DNA of 64,000 bases from Hydractinia symbiolongicarpus (Eukaryota; Cnidaria; Hydrozoa; Anthoathecata; Hydractiniidae). Shown here one piece after another: positions 23,484 to 38,400 of this stretch (within the stretch, counting starts at the first letter, position 1; each line of letters opens with the position of its first letter). The notes beneath the pieces were generated by a model, which saw only the letters and a list, made by a program, of their open reading frames with translations, made no database searches and had not been told where the DNA came from. The position numbers and the translations under genes are program-made. Location: assembly GCF_029227915.1 (NCBI RefSeq), contig NC_079879.1, positions 19,284,001 through 19,348,000 on the forward strand, given 5' to 3'.

Positions 23484-26400
23484 CTAAATCAACTCGACGT
23501 AATTGGCAGGGAATAATCCATTCCTTCCATCAGGACCATCTCCTCTCCACCATCCCTCATCAATCTGTTCAATGTTACGAATAATGTCGTCTGGATCAAA
23601 CGATATTTCCGTTTCATCAGCTAGATAAAAGTCAGAAATTTCAAAGGCATGAATTTTAGAGAAAATTTTTAAATTTAAATTTCGGTTACAAAATAGAGCG
23701 GCGAAGAGAGTAACCCATTACTGTAAAGATTGGACTAGACATATTAAATGAACCCGGGCATTTAGTAAACACAATCACATTAAAATCCAATCCATTATCG
23801 TACACAAAGGATTTTCTGTGGGATGGGGAGCGTGGGGGGCTTCGCGAGAGCAAACCCTGGTTTTGCGCAAATGGTGAGATATTGAAAATTTGCACCTCTT
23901 GATTGCCAGATAATAAATTGATCACAATACAAATAGGATTTGGTTTTAACTAAGCGAGTTAATTTTTATTTTTCATATTCTTACACTCCCTTCCTCCCTT
24001 CACACTTATTTCTTACGGCACTGTACTAATAAATTAGTTCATACCTGCTTGGTAATCATATAGAGCTTTTGCACATACACCATTGCCAGCTGAGGGTGTG
24101 CTTTCAACCTGAGGAGGTGAGTCTATCAGTTCAACATAATTGGCAGGAAACATGCCATGGGCTCCGTTAGGCGCTGTACCTCTCCACCAACCTTCGTCAA
24201 TTTTTTCAATGTTGGTAATAACATCTTCAGGATCAAAAGTGATTTCTGATGGATCAGCTGCAACAGAAAGAATAAAAAAGAATTGAAAGGCCATTCAGAG
24301 AGTACCAACAACAAAAGGTTAATAATTCTAACGTTTGCTCTTCGAAATATAACATGCAAACATTTTGATAAATACCTGCTTGGTAGTCGTAAAGAGCTCT
24401 TGCTGTCAAACCATTTGATTGACTGTTGTCGGCCTAAAGAAAATGATTATTTTCGCAGAATCCGCGATAATTTTGACAGGTGCTTCGGCGAGGTAAAAAC
24501 TTGCTAATTTGCCTGCATTAAGGTATTGACAAGGTTGTAGTATTTTGTGAGGTTAAGAAAAACAACAACAAGACAACAGAAGCAAATCAAAAGCACGACA
24601 AAAAAAATCAACAACAAAACGAACACTCTTACCACTTGCTTTATTTCTTTCAAGTCGTCGATGTTGTCGTACAGTTCGTCCTAAAGGATTAGAAGATAAA
24701 AGTTAATTTAACAGAAACAGCTATCCAAATCCAGTGAATATATACTAAATCTGCAATCCAATTTAAAACATTTGTTCGATAAAGTTTATCAGTTGTCTGT
24801 TTAATTCGACATTTTTAACTAAAGTAAATATTCTGACATGCTGCGTTCGAATTAGGAGTCGTCTATTACAACGAAAATAGCAAGAAAATAATACCCTTAC
24901 CGCTGGCTCTGGGGGTAAAGATTTAGCTGGCTCTACAGGAACAGGTGGCAATGATTCACGTATAGGCTCAGGGGAAGGCTGTCTAATAGGCTCAGGAGTA
25001 GGCTCCCGAACTGGTTCAGGTGAAGGCTGCCTGACTGGTTCAGGTGATGGCTGTCTGACTGGTTCAGGTGATGGCTGTCTGATAGGTTCTGGGGAAGGTT
25101 GTCTGACAGGTTCTGGGGAAGGTTTGCGCGGCGGTGCTGGAAGAACTTTCTTTTTTGGTGCCGTCACTGGAGGTGGAGCTTTAGCAGGTTCCTTATCAAA
25201 TGTGTCTCTTGGCGAAGAGTCCCCAAACGATTCTTGCCGCTTGCGAATCAACTGATTTGCCTCCTATATAAAAAGATAAATGATTCGTTTCATTTCAGTA
25301 GATTCTAAATTATGGCAATAACACAGCCAGAGCTTCTTAAAGCAAAAAAAATGCATTTTTTCTGTTTTCTCATAGGATAAAACATTTCCAAATAAGCGAA
25401 TTTGGTGATTAAAAACTTTTTTTTCAAAACGTTTTTAGTATTTTCGTTTTTGTGGAAAATGCAGTGTATTATGTGAAAAACTACTTTTGAGCAAATTTTC
25501 TTGAAGAATGAGACCAGTTTTAAATGTAATAAAAGTTTAATTGAATATTTGGATAATAGGTAACTATGAAACATAGAACATCACACGCGACAATATTTTC
25601 ACCCGTAAAAAAACCACACTATGTATACTATAAACACGGACGACTCGAATTGTCGTCGTGGACACACTTAATGAAACGTCTTCAAAATCTTCTGTTTCCC
25701 TAACTTCAATGTTCTCCCTAGATTGTTAGTCGCTTAGGCTAGAAAAAATTAGAACCACGTGAATCTAACAATGCAAATGGAGAAGGAAAGGGAGCGGTAT
25801 CAATAATTTTCCACTAAATTTTATTAGATATCGTATGGAAATCTAACCTCAATTGAACACCGATTTAAAATTTTAAATGTGGCCATTTTAGGCTCCTTAT
25901 ATGATTGCTATGCAATAGCACATAAAAATAATAAATAAAAAATGAAAAAAATAAAATAATCTTTCACAAGATAAGCTTCACAACAGGTCGCGATATTGTC
26001 GCGTCAATATATTCTAGCCACGCCTAACTGAATCTAATCAATCATCTGTAACACACTAACCTTATGACAGATGTTCACAAATGCTTATGTTAAAGATACT
26101 TCAAAGCACGTTAGACGTTATCAAACACTTTTTCATCCAGCAACGCTGTGATGTATCTTACTTCACAGCGTTGCATCTTAGACAGCTAACAAAAGTTTAT
26201 ATTTTTAGAAACATAACATAAATAGGAAAAACCAAAAGATAATTTATAGGATAACATTTTTTTGTTAAAAGAAACAAATCACCAGCTGGTGTTTTATCCA
26301 ACCAAATAAAATCAACAATAAATCGAAGATAAAAAGGTATTTTTTTTTATATTTTTTCTTTTTTAATACAACAACAATGATTTGACTAAAAAATTAAACT

Positions 26401-29400
26401 ATTGAGTTCATTTATATCCATGTACGACATGAAGGTGAGCGCTTATTAATTATTTGCTTCATGTAATTCTCCAAGCTTTTTTGTGTCATAGAAATGACTT
26501 TGTGAGATGCATTAAATGGTTTAATTTGTAACTCTATGCGATACCGTGTTTCCTTTACATAATATTACATTAAAAAAATAAACAATATTCTTCTGCACGT
26601 TTCTTGTGACGATTAGGCTCACACAAATATGACACTGTTTTGCTTGTTGCTCATTGTTGCAAAGAATGTCGATATTAAAAACTCAGTGGATTTAAAATTG
26701 TCAACATTCCCTGCTTTTTTTGTTGTCGGAGTGGTGCGAGGTTGATTTTTCTGTATGTAGATAGCTTTGTTACTAATTCTCTGGCGAGGTTGTTTGCTTA
26801 GATTTATAGCAACTATTTTTGTTGCTATGGGGTATACCGTGCTGTATCAACCCCGTAGTGAAGGCTTCTAAGCCAATCAACGCAGCAGATTTGCCGTATA
26901 AACCGATTGAAAATAGCTATCAGTTAATAATGCACCCATTTTTCACGCCTGAAACTTTTTTTGATCTTCGATATTCTTTAGAATTAGTCGAAGCTCACTC
27001 CATGGAATTCCACGTAATTCGGTCGCCGCTAATAGCTGCTACCGTCTTAAAAAATTATACACCTTGGTACATTCGAATAAGCAACGAAAAATAGCAATGA
27101 GGTTAAAGGCTTCATGTGGGCTATGATATTACTTTTGTTTTTAAATTTTAACAGGTGTGAGCCTCGGTGTTTATAAAACAAGAAGTGTACCCAAATTACG
27201 AGCGTTTCAAACGCATAAAAAGTTAACTAAATTCAGGCTTAAGAAACAAACTTAGCAAAACAGAATGTTTTATCCGTAGCTACCACCTCCGTCTATACTT
27301 TTAAAATATACTAATTCCCTCACTAATTCTGATCAGAAAGACAGTTTGATACAATTTAAAAATAAATAAATAAAAAAACAACTGTTTTAGCGACATAACC
27401 AATCAATTTGCTAATTTGTTCTTCCATCCCATTATTGACCATAACTCATGCATTTTACAAAAAGTTTAACAGGGATCATTTTAAAAATCGAAAAGGATCA
27501 CCATAGGAGACCTAAAACATTGCATTCCTATTGTTTTACTTAAACTAGTTTTGCATTAAAGGGAGAAACCAAACTTAATTTCTAATTCTTTAAAGCCCAA
27601 AATTTAAACAAGACAGTCCCAATTTTATTATACCAATGCCACGCCCAAATTTATGTAACCACAATGATGTACCTAAAATTGGTCATTTTTCTAAACAAAC
27701 TATTATGAAAAGAAATTGTATATATCCATCAGATACTGAATGGGATTTTTTAGTAGCAAAACGAATCTGTGCAAAATGGTTTCATTGAATAGTTCAATCA
27801 CGCTTTTAATAATTTAATATAAAAGTAGTCACATAAGAAATGCAAACATTTAAAAATAAAACTAAAAAAAAAAACTAAAAAAAAACTGTGTGTATCAATA
27901 AATTATTGTTTTCTATTTGAACCAATACAAATTATTTTTCTGGGGATAAAAAAAGGGTAACAGAAAGCAGGTGCACTTTCTAAACTTGTGAAACTGTGTA
28001 TAAATTTCCACAGGAGGTGTACACATTGTATGTAACACTTACATGCAAAATAGAATAGTAGATTCAACACCAGTGGCAACGAAAGGAAAACTCAAAAGGT
28101 TCAGTGGTTAGTAATCTAACTGCATTTGTAGTTGGCGATAGAATAAAAAGAGAATAATTTTGTACTTCTTGCCGACTGATTTTTTGCAAGCTTTTTTTTT
28201 CTATGTTATATAATAAGGATGAAACAACAAAATGAGAATCTTTTACCTACACATCGATGATTTCATTAAACCTGGAGTGGTGGTTTGTCGTTATTTTACG
28301 ACCTCCTTCGTGCAGCAGCTGTCTGGGTTTTTAAAAAACTTATATACACAAAAAAATATAACAAATATATAATAAAAACAACTATAATTAATAGAAATGA
28401 GACAAGTTGGAATGATGGGAGAAGATTTGTAAGGTATATCAGTAAACTGGATATATTTAATTGGATTTCCGTGATGTTATGTCTCTTGGTGGTATTTGCT
28501 ATCACCGTTATTATTTTTTATATTTTCACCGTTACCCCGTCATGCCTTGAGTGAATTGGTGGAATAAGGCCCCAAACCTGAGGTTGAGTTCACAAAAATC
28601 ACCCCAGGTGTCTTAATCGATAGGGTGGTCTATGATTTAAACTAAGAACTTATTCGATTATTTACAATATACTTTAAGGAAAGAAAAGATTGCACAAGAT
28701 TGCAAAATTAAAGATAGTGAATTTATGATCGAAAAAATCGTAAATTGCGGTACTAAGGATTACGAATCTGATATTGTGTCAAGAAATTGCGGAATTCAAA
28801 ATTGTGAATTGAAGAAAGACCCATGAATGTTTCGCGAAACACTTGATAAACCTTTTTCCCTGTGGTCAATAAGATTTGTTCCTTTAAAACTTTTTTCGGT
28901 GCAAATAACTGAGGAGTTTTTACTGCAAACTTTCATATAGCAAAAAAACGACAAAAATAACTCTTCTTTTTCTTGTAAATCGACAAAATTAAATTGCACA
29001 CTTTTTTTTCGTGGAATCGCGGAAAGAAAGATTGCTAATTTTGTTCAAATTCGCAATCTTTTCTTCCCTTAAAATAATCTCAAAGTTCATAGGACAACAA
29101 AGGTGCAAGGGCATAAGGGTGTTGCGCTTAAAAAGGTACAAAAAACATGAACACTTGATCAAGATAAATTTTTAATTTCCGCTAAAATTTCCGGAGTGTT
29201 TTCTCTTAATTTAATTCTATACTCCAACCTATTTTTTTTTTAAATAAATTCATTAAAATTAATTTTTGTGTGTTTTAACATGAAAAAAGAAAACAAAAAC
29301 GTTTTTTTTTAGACAGCACATTTCTCCTCTGCGAAGATTTATCTCATGTGATCACATAACGTGTTGCGCAACTATTGCATAACGCATGACCCAAAAGCGT

Positions 29401-32400
29401 TCTCAAAAGCCGCTTTTGGTTTTCATGATTTACGTTTTTTTCAGACAGCAAATTTTTTCTGCGTAGGTTTACCGCTTTTAATTTTTATGATTTGGCAGCA
29501 CGATTTTACATACAACACTTGATGGAAAAACGAAATTCGATACTGCTTTCAATAACGATACACGGTCAAACACACTTAAACATTAACGCCAACAATTGAT
29601 GTAAAACCTACGTCATGTTTGGACTTGTTTTTCTAAGCATTTCTACGTCTTGCAAATCATGACTGCACTAAAACCCAATCACTCCGGCGTAGATGCTAAA
29701 TAAAAATCCCACACAACGCTAGCACGAAATAAACAGAAAAACACAGGAGGAGAAGATCAAAACATTCAAGTGTAAACACACGAACAACCATTGATTATTT
29801 ATCTTTTAGAGAAAAAATGGATCATAAAAAAAAGGGTTGATGGGCATAAAAGTTTATATTGAACTGATTATAAAACTCGATAAAAGTACTAAAAAAGTGG
29901 AATCTATTTCATCTCAAGATAACGTTATACTTAAAATAGAATTTTTCTCAGGTCAACACTACAGAAATTAATGAAAAGCAAAGAGTCTGCGCTTCCCTAC
30001 AAAACAAAGTTTGTATACTTTTTTTCTGTTTATTAGTTAGGTAGAGTTGTGGATTACAGGTGATTAAGGTTGGTCTACACTACGTGTGATTAAGGTTGGT
30101 TTACACTATGCATATTTTAGTTTTATTAAGCTTCTATTTTTACGAATTACTAACGCGTGAAGTATTTAGCAAGCATTTCGAAATAACTCTCCAGATGATC
30201 AACATTTGCGTTCACCATTGTGTAAAGCGATGCTGTTTTAGAGAAGAAGAAATTAACGACAGCTGCTCATCTCTTTTGAGGTTATATTTCATTTAGATTG
30301 ATCGGTATTTGCTTCGTTTTTTTATTTATAAAAAGCTTGTTGATAAAATTCGCAACTGCTAGAACCTAGAGAGATAATTAGAGAGTCGTAACTATTCGAG
30401 AGGCCATAATTAAAAAGCTTGCAAAATTGCACTTTTTCTTTATAAGAATATGGTTTAAAAACAAGCCGGACAAGTTTTACCGAAAGTATGATTTTTTACT
30501 GATGACTTCGTCTCTTTTGCTGTTGTAATTTAAAATAGAGGGACTTTCACAAGTAATCGCTTACTTTAGATTCGAGGTGGCTCATTCTTTTTTACCTTTA
30601 TCGAATCTTTAATAAATGAAACTCAGGCTAAGTATAAAAAAATATAACGGACATATATATTTTTGAAAAAAGCGACTATAGAATTATGGGCTATTAGATT
30701 TGTGATAATATTACCTACAAAGAATCAGCAGGTATATTTTTTTTTATTAGGAAACACGAGGCTAAGATTACAGGGCAAACATTAAAATATAAAAAAAATT
30801 GAACTAAGTATGAAACAGCGGCAGGGCTGTATAATTTTTTTTGCTGAAATAAGTCTTTTTAAAGTTAAGGACATCTAGCTTGAGCCAAAAAAGTTGTTAG
30901 TTTGGATTTGTTCAATTGGATCGTATATATGTTTTCAATCACAGCTCTTAAAATTACGGGCACCGAAAAGAAATTTTAATCCCAAATAAAAATTAAGAAC
31001 TCAGGGAATCCTTAACCTTATCATTATGAGGATGTTTTTAAAAAGGATGAATCTAAATTATTTTCAATAATGTTAAAATTATCAGGTGGAGTCACACGAC
31101 GCGTATTGTATAACACAGACGTGTTGTGATTAGTCAGGAATTGTTAATGAAATTTCGATTTACATGCATGAAAGCAATTATTCCTATATCTTATTAAAAA
31201 ATTCCAAAATAGAACTTGTTTTAACGAGACAACAAACTTATAAAATGAAGAGTTTTAAAACTAAAACTGACAATAAACTCATTCGATTAGCATTTCTTAA
31301 ACTAAAGGCTAAAGCTTTAATACAATTATCCGTGTTTTAAGCTTTACATACTAAACTCAATTAAACGAGTCTCTATGGGTCACATAATATATTTTCTTTG
31401 TAAGCATGTGAGTCTATAATGAAATTATTATTTGTCGAAGCAGTGATATGTTTATCTTTAGCATATACTCTCGATAAATATTTTTTTTCTTATGAAGCTA
31501 TAATATTACAATACGTGCTAATCTGTTTGTAATATTTCAAACTGAATTTATTCTGAGCAGGATAAAAAACCAACCAAGTGATGAACCAACATGAACGCAA
31601 ATTTCGGTAAACTTGATATTTTATTAAAATACAATGTAAGAATTTACCGAGGATGGAGATGTACTAACGAGGGTTGCTATATTTGATTAAATTCAAAACA
31701 TTTATCATAAATCTTCATTTTAAAAAGAAAAAGAAAGTTACAAAAAAATGCTGACTGATGAACTAAACACAAAACTTTTACTTCCTCCTGTTATCATCAT
31801 ATAATTAAACAATGCAACGCGTCAGCATGTTTACGACACCAAATTGCCCAACCAATCAGCTCATTAATTAGATCTCCGATCAACCATTTTGTGTTTCCAC
31901 CTTCCATGTTCACAAGTAAGTCGGGTGCTTTTGTAGGCTTACTATTATTGGTTTAAAAAGTGGATCTTTGTAAAGCTGGCAAATTAATCGAGGCAACGCA
32001 ACATGGTTGGAGAGACAAATAAATTACATCAATATTTTGTCACAAAATAAACTCTAACGCACCAATAAAAAACAGACAAACATATATTTCGAAATAATTT
32101 CTTTTTCACACAAAAGATTAACGACGGTTAATTCCAGAATAACCAAAGTAATTTAATCGGCGTTTCTAAAAGTGTTATTTTTAAATCAAGAAAGGACTTT
32201 GGTTCGGTTGAAGACGTACAGTTTTGTGTTCGAAGGCGAGATACCCTGTGGTAAGTTGTGACTGGAAGTGAGAATTCCTGTGCAAGTGGGGCGCCCTGTG
32301 GCAATTGTAATATCGCGGGAATACTTATGTTATTGAATACGATTCCCTTGTGCAAGTAGTGAACCACTAATTTGGGTAAAGAATTTTTGTTAACAAGTTT

Positions 32401-35400
32401 TTTGTACCTGAGACTGTACCTGAGACTGCCCTCTGTTATAATCTGTTTTTCTGATTAATTCTATCGTTCCATACACACATATTAGTCGTTTATTTTACTT
32501 GCTTATATTATTATTATTTAATTATTTACACGAGATTAGCTTTTTTGTGGGCATAATAGTCTAGATTCCAACATTAACATAGGCAACACATATGATTTTC
32601 TGCGAAATTATCATTACATTTTTAAAGGAAAAACAGCAAAAATTATACGCGAAATATTAACAACTTTTTCTTAATATTTCTGGTTATAACATTATGAGGG
32701 GGGGGGGGGGGGGATTCCTTGATATAATGAAGGTAATTGATATAATGAAGGTAATTAAAGCTTATAAATCACTTCGACAAACAATTTTTTGTGGAAATGC
32801 TTTGTTTTGGTGCGTCATCCAGCAAGAGGCAAGGAGTGATTGGACAAGACCATTTTCTTGTTGACTCGCTTATTCTAAACACGTTTACTAGATTTGACAC
32901 TTAATACTTCTGTTCAGTTTATTCGAATTACAAACGTCTACAAATTATTTGAATCGTATGATAAAGCGTCCTTTGAAAGAACACGGGCTGGATTTAGGGT
33001 TTAGTTTGTATTTGGTTGTATGTTTGTTGGATTTTGTCTGCAAAAGTTAAATTATAACAAGTTTCGTTATGCAGAGATTAAAATAAACGGGTCTGTCTGA
33101 AATTCAGCTCGACTCTGTCTGTTAATCTCATTAAATCTTTAATGTGAAAACGCAGTAAACGATTAGGGCTGGTTAGGCGAGACAAATATCTTTTGTGATA
33201 TATATTCGTATTTTCTTTATATGTAAGTGTACCTTTGTTCATTATTTTAAAATGGCATCTCTAATAAAATGTTATTTTTATTATTTAGCAAGATTAAACA
33301 AAACAACAAAACACAACAACTAAGAGAATATCCTAAACACAGAATTACTACAACACAAGAGATAGATAATGAAGTCAAGTGCAACAATATTTTTAACTCT
33401 TCTAAATTGGCTATATTTAATATCAAAAACAGAGACTGAAAGTTGTGGTCGGATGCCGGTTGAATTTAAAAACATCAAAAACGCAACATTTATCATCGGT
33501 GGGATGTTTCCAGTTCACTATTACAGTAGCAACGCCAAGGGCTATTTATACAACAGCCCTGGTTTGATGTGGATAGAAGCAATGCAATTCGCTCTCTCTG
33601 AAATCAACAACAGCACAACCTTGTTACCAGGCGTCAAGCTAGGATTTAAAATTTACGACAGTTGTAACACGATTAATATAGCCGTAGAAGCTGCTCTGCG
33701 GTTGACACAAGGCTTCAAAGACTTTCGTTCGAACGAAACTTGTCCGTGCGGTAAAACAATGAAGCCTGCGATAGCATTAGTGGGAGACGCAGCGTCAGCG
33801 ACAACGACGCGTGTGGCTGCGGTATTATCCGCGTCGAGAACAACGCAGATTAGTTACTCCAGCACTTCGACTGATCTGAGTGCAAAGCATTTGTATCCGT
33901 CATTTCTACGGACAATTCCGCCAGATAATTTTCAAGCGATTCTTATAACCGACTTGATGAGAAGGTTTAAATGGAAATACGTCAACGTCGTGGCTTGCGA
34001 CGACAGCTATGGTCGAGTCGGAGTAAATGAACTCTTACCACGATTTAAAAAGTTCAACATTTGCGTTGCTATTAACGAAGTCTACGACGTAAAAAACGAT
34101 ATTAATCAAACATATACTAACCAAGTCATACAAAAATTGATCGACGAAAAGGAAGCGACTGTTATTGTATTATGGTGTCAAAGACCTGAAGCAGTGAAAG
34201 TTTTGGAAGCAGCACAAGAGTTGAAATTGTATCACAGAACGTGGATAGCTACTGAAGCTTACGGTAGATCTTCAAGTATACATAAAATACATCCGAATGT
34301 CGTGAAAGGAATGTTCGGTATAATTCCAGCCCAACTTAGTTACCAACCCTTTGAGAATCATTTAAAGAGCGTTACACCATATCAACAGCATGAAAATCCA
34401 TGGCTACACGAATATTGGACAACCAAAAAAAATTGCAGCCGCAGCGGGTTCACCTATATTTGTGAAAAGCAAAACACTGATTTGACGGATTTGCCGACAA
34501 ATAAATATGTGAACGTTATTGACGCCGTCTACGCCATAGCGTACGGCTTACAGAACTATCTAAATGATTACAAGCATCATACTCACAAAGCCGTTGAAGC
34601 CGATGAATTGCTGGAGTACGTCAAAAACGTAACATTTATCGGCAAAAGTAACGCCGACGTTTCTTTTAATCACTTGGGAGATCCTGGCGACGCGACGTAT
34701 TCGTTGACGAATTTAAAGTACGACGCTGTAAGCAAAACGCTGTCACATCACGAAGTTGGAATGTGGAACTACAAAACCCGAAATATAACATTCACGGATT
34801 CTAACTTGCAATTTGCAAACGATTCATCAGAAGTGCCGTCTTCATCCTGTGCTGAAGTTTGCTTACCTGGTTATAAGGGACTGACATTCGGCGACCGTCC
34901 GTGTTGCTGGAAATGCGTCAGATGTCCGCCAATGACAGTGCAGCCTAATTACGGACAGTTAGTGTGCACGGAATGTCTTAACAGTAAACTTCCAAATAAA
35001 AACCAAACAGAGTGCATACAACCCGAGCTACAAAAGTTAAAAACAAACGACGCGAATGGAATTCTTCTGATCTTCTTCACGGTGGTGGGTTATATTGTAA
35101 TACTCACAAGCACATTTATATTTTACAAAAACAGAAACACTCCGATTGTGAAGGCATCAAACACAAATCTCTCCCTACTACAGCTCTTCAGCATGCTCTG
35201 TATACTCACCCTGCCAGCTCTAATCTTCAAAAGCGACACTACCGAAGAACTATGTGGAGTACGCTTATTTTATTTCGTTTGTTTCTACACTATCGCAGTT
35301 TCGGTAACATTCACGAAAGCAGACAGACTGTTACGAATTTTTAAAGCGTCGAAATCAGGGATATTGGCAAAACGAAGCATCGTCAGAGGAAACGGCGTGC

Positions 35401-38400
35401 AATTTGTTACTGTTCTGGTGTTAACCATTATTGCATTGCTGTTATGTACAGTAATTTACGTTCCGTTTCGCCCAAATATTGAAAAGATTGTACATTACGT
35501 TGGTGACGAAATTCATGTGACAAAGTATTGCAGTGGTTACTACGATTCTATATTGTTTATATTGATCGGCTACATCGCCATGATTGCGCTAATATGCGGT
35601 GTTTACGCGTTTAAGGCGCGTAAACTACCCGAAACGTACAACGAAGCTCGATACACAAGTTTCGCCATGTTTACGTTTTTGCTGATATGGATGATGTTCG
35701 TTCCACTGTACTTTAGCACAACATCGAAAATTAACCAGTTGTCGATTTGGTGTTTCATCTCTTTTGCTGCAGTAGTGGTCATATATACCACCATGTACCT
35801 ACCGAAATTACTCATTATATTATTTAAACCGAAAGAGAACACGGCCGAAAGATTTCGCGAAAAGTTGAAATTTCGAACGAATATAGACGTAAACACCAGT
35901 CCTCATACAACAGAACCGACAATTTTACCGGACAATAATAAAAATAACCGCGAAAGTAAATACATTATCAATAAACATTAACATTTTCTCTGAACGTTTA
36001 TATGCTTGGATGTGTATATGTTTGGATAGTAGCTATATGAGATGTTTATCGTATGTAAGAATAGCAAACTTTTCTTTTTCTTAAGCATTTTCTTTGAATT
36101 CAAGTAGCTATATATATTTTTTTAATGAGAATTTTTATGTTGTACAAATAGAAAAAAGAATTTAAATAAACCAAGGTAATACACCAAGAGAAAATTTCAC
36201 TGATTCCCTGGATGAATATCCAGACTATATATATGAAAAGCACAGACCAATAAAATTTTTAATTTCAACATGGGCCTACAAAAAAAACACAGGAAGTATG
36301 ATAAAAATACCTTTCTAGCCATTCCAAACATAAAGACCAAAAAAAACTGATGGCGTAGTCTAATTCGTACACGCGTTTTTTTTATATAAGAATACTTTTT
36401 TTTTGTTTTAACATATTCTTAACATTTTCTAATTCTGATATATATATTTTAGCACAAGTTAAAATTAAATAATCTTTGAATGCAAGCTACTGCAAAAATC
36501 ACCCACACAATGCAGTTGTTTCAGCTGACAGACAGATTGAGTAAAAAAAGAAAAAAAGATCTTAAGAACAAGGTTAGGCTCAGATGTCATTTAGCGTCCA
36601 TCAAATCAATTCACAGTAGCTGTAATGAAAAAAAAAAGTAAAACCCGTATATATTCCTTTACAGGAAAACCAAAGTGAAACAGACTTGTCTAAGCATTTA
36701 TGTTGAAATAAATGAGCCCGCTTAACCATTAAGGAACTTCCTTACTTGACTTTTTTTATAGCACAAAGCAAAGCAAAGAAAATTCCATGAAACAAAAAGC
36801 CTAGCACGCTTGCTTTGTTTATTAAGACGCCACATAAATAAAAACAAAAATATTTGACGCTCAAGTCATGGAAAAAAAAGGAAACCATTGTAGCTTACTA
36901 AAATTTGACTGGTTTTAATAAAAAAAAACGAGTGCATATTCTTATATAAAAGTGTGTGATCACTGAGACGGAAAAGCCTACGAATGGAAACATCGACCAT
37001 GAGGCAATTATGATGCTGCAATGTATGATCACAAAATTTAAAACCTCACCATAGAAATTAAACGAGGTAATTAGCTACATCCAGCGTTTAATTTATTGTT
37101 TTGATAAGTGAATAGATATAATTTTTTGTACTAATTGCTACTCTTTCTTACTTCGGTGCCTTTTTGTGTCGCATGTTTCCTATCGATGTTTAATAAAGGG
37201 TAACTAAAAAATTAATAATTAAAAGAACTGATGATAGGTTTGGATTAAAAAAAAGATTCGCGTCCCTACTCTCGTGCTTACATGTCATGAAACTTGAAAT
37301 CCAAAATAGCATCTTGTGACGTGTACTATTTTCGTATCAAATATTCAAAATGGTTGAAATTTTTTTCCATGTTTGTAAATCGACCTACGACACCCAAACG
37401 GAATTCCAACTGACTAAAGTTAATAAAAAGTATTTTGATGTAAATTTAAAAACCGTTTCAAAAGTCTGAAAGTGACTGTACTAGGAAACATTAGAAAATG
37501 AAAGGTCTTAGCTCAACCACAAATCCTTAAAGAGTTTCAAACGTAACTCGACACAAACTGATGAGTCATGGAAAGAAAATAAGGAAGTTAATTCTCAACA
37601 TTTTAGCTAACAACTATGAAGTGAGGTTTGTACTGTCCAAATAAATTACAAAAAAAATATTCCTCGAACAACAGCCATACATTAAACGGAGAAATCTTGG
37701 CGTAACGAAAGTTTTGTCAAAAACGCACAGTTAAATCGAAGCCAAATTTAAAAGCCATTTTTTCAAACATAACACTTTAGGTACATATAGACTCCAATAG
37801 GGGAATTTGTTAAAGAACAAAAGTATTTCATCCTAACGACCTTATAGGCAGCGTTTTCATTTTAAATATTTTTCTCCAATAAAAAATAGCGTAGTACATT
37901 CCAACTCTGATTGTGTTTTCCAATAAGCATATATTAGCTTGGTATCAAATTTAATCTCCAAAATAAGATATGCAAAAACAGGAATTAGCTAAAGTTTCAA
38001 GCACAAGGCTTGAATAACCAAATTTAAAAGACCATTTTAAGTGAAAAACAGCCTTTAATATGGCTTTGTAGACATTATATATATTCAAAAAAATGACACA
38101 TGATCTATAATAGAAAGATTGTAAAGTTTGATCTTAAACTCAACAAAAAAGCGCTATAGCGAGTTTCGATCGAATCATACATTAGTGGTATAAAAAAACT
38201 CGCTGTGCGGGGTACGTTGTAATGAAGCATTGCGTTAAGTAGAAACCTAATGTGAAGTTCACGGTGATGACTTAAATGCAACGAAAGTGTCATGTGCTAC
38301 ACGAATTCGTAATAAAATAATAATAAAAAGGTTAATTGAGCTGAATTATGCGTAATTAGTAATGTACTACCTATGCTGATTCATTGTGAAGAGGTTTTTA

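Noticed and set aside
26819-27094. 91-codon open frame in the large intron
   Set aside because: No recognised motif and no initiation or splice context. Chance length for this region.
28285-28554. 89-codon frame with one hydrophobic segment
   Set aside because: Its start is not a solid ATG in context, and AT-rich DNA often gives hydrophobic frames. No family match.
32698-32713. G16 run as a promoter element of the receptor gene
   Set aside because: Such homopolymers are common by slippage, and 650 bp distance gives no functional evidence.
35012-35344. 110-codon + strand frame within the first receptor
   Set aside because: It is an alternative-frame shadow of the receptor's membrane domain.
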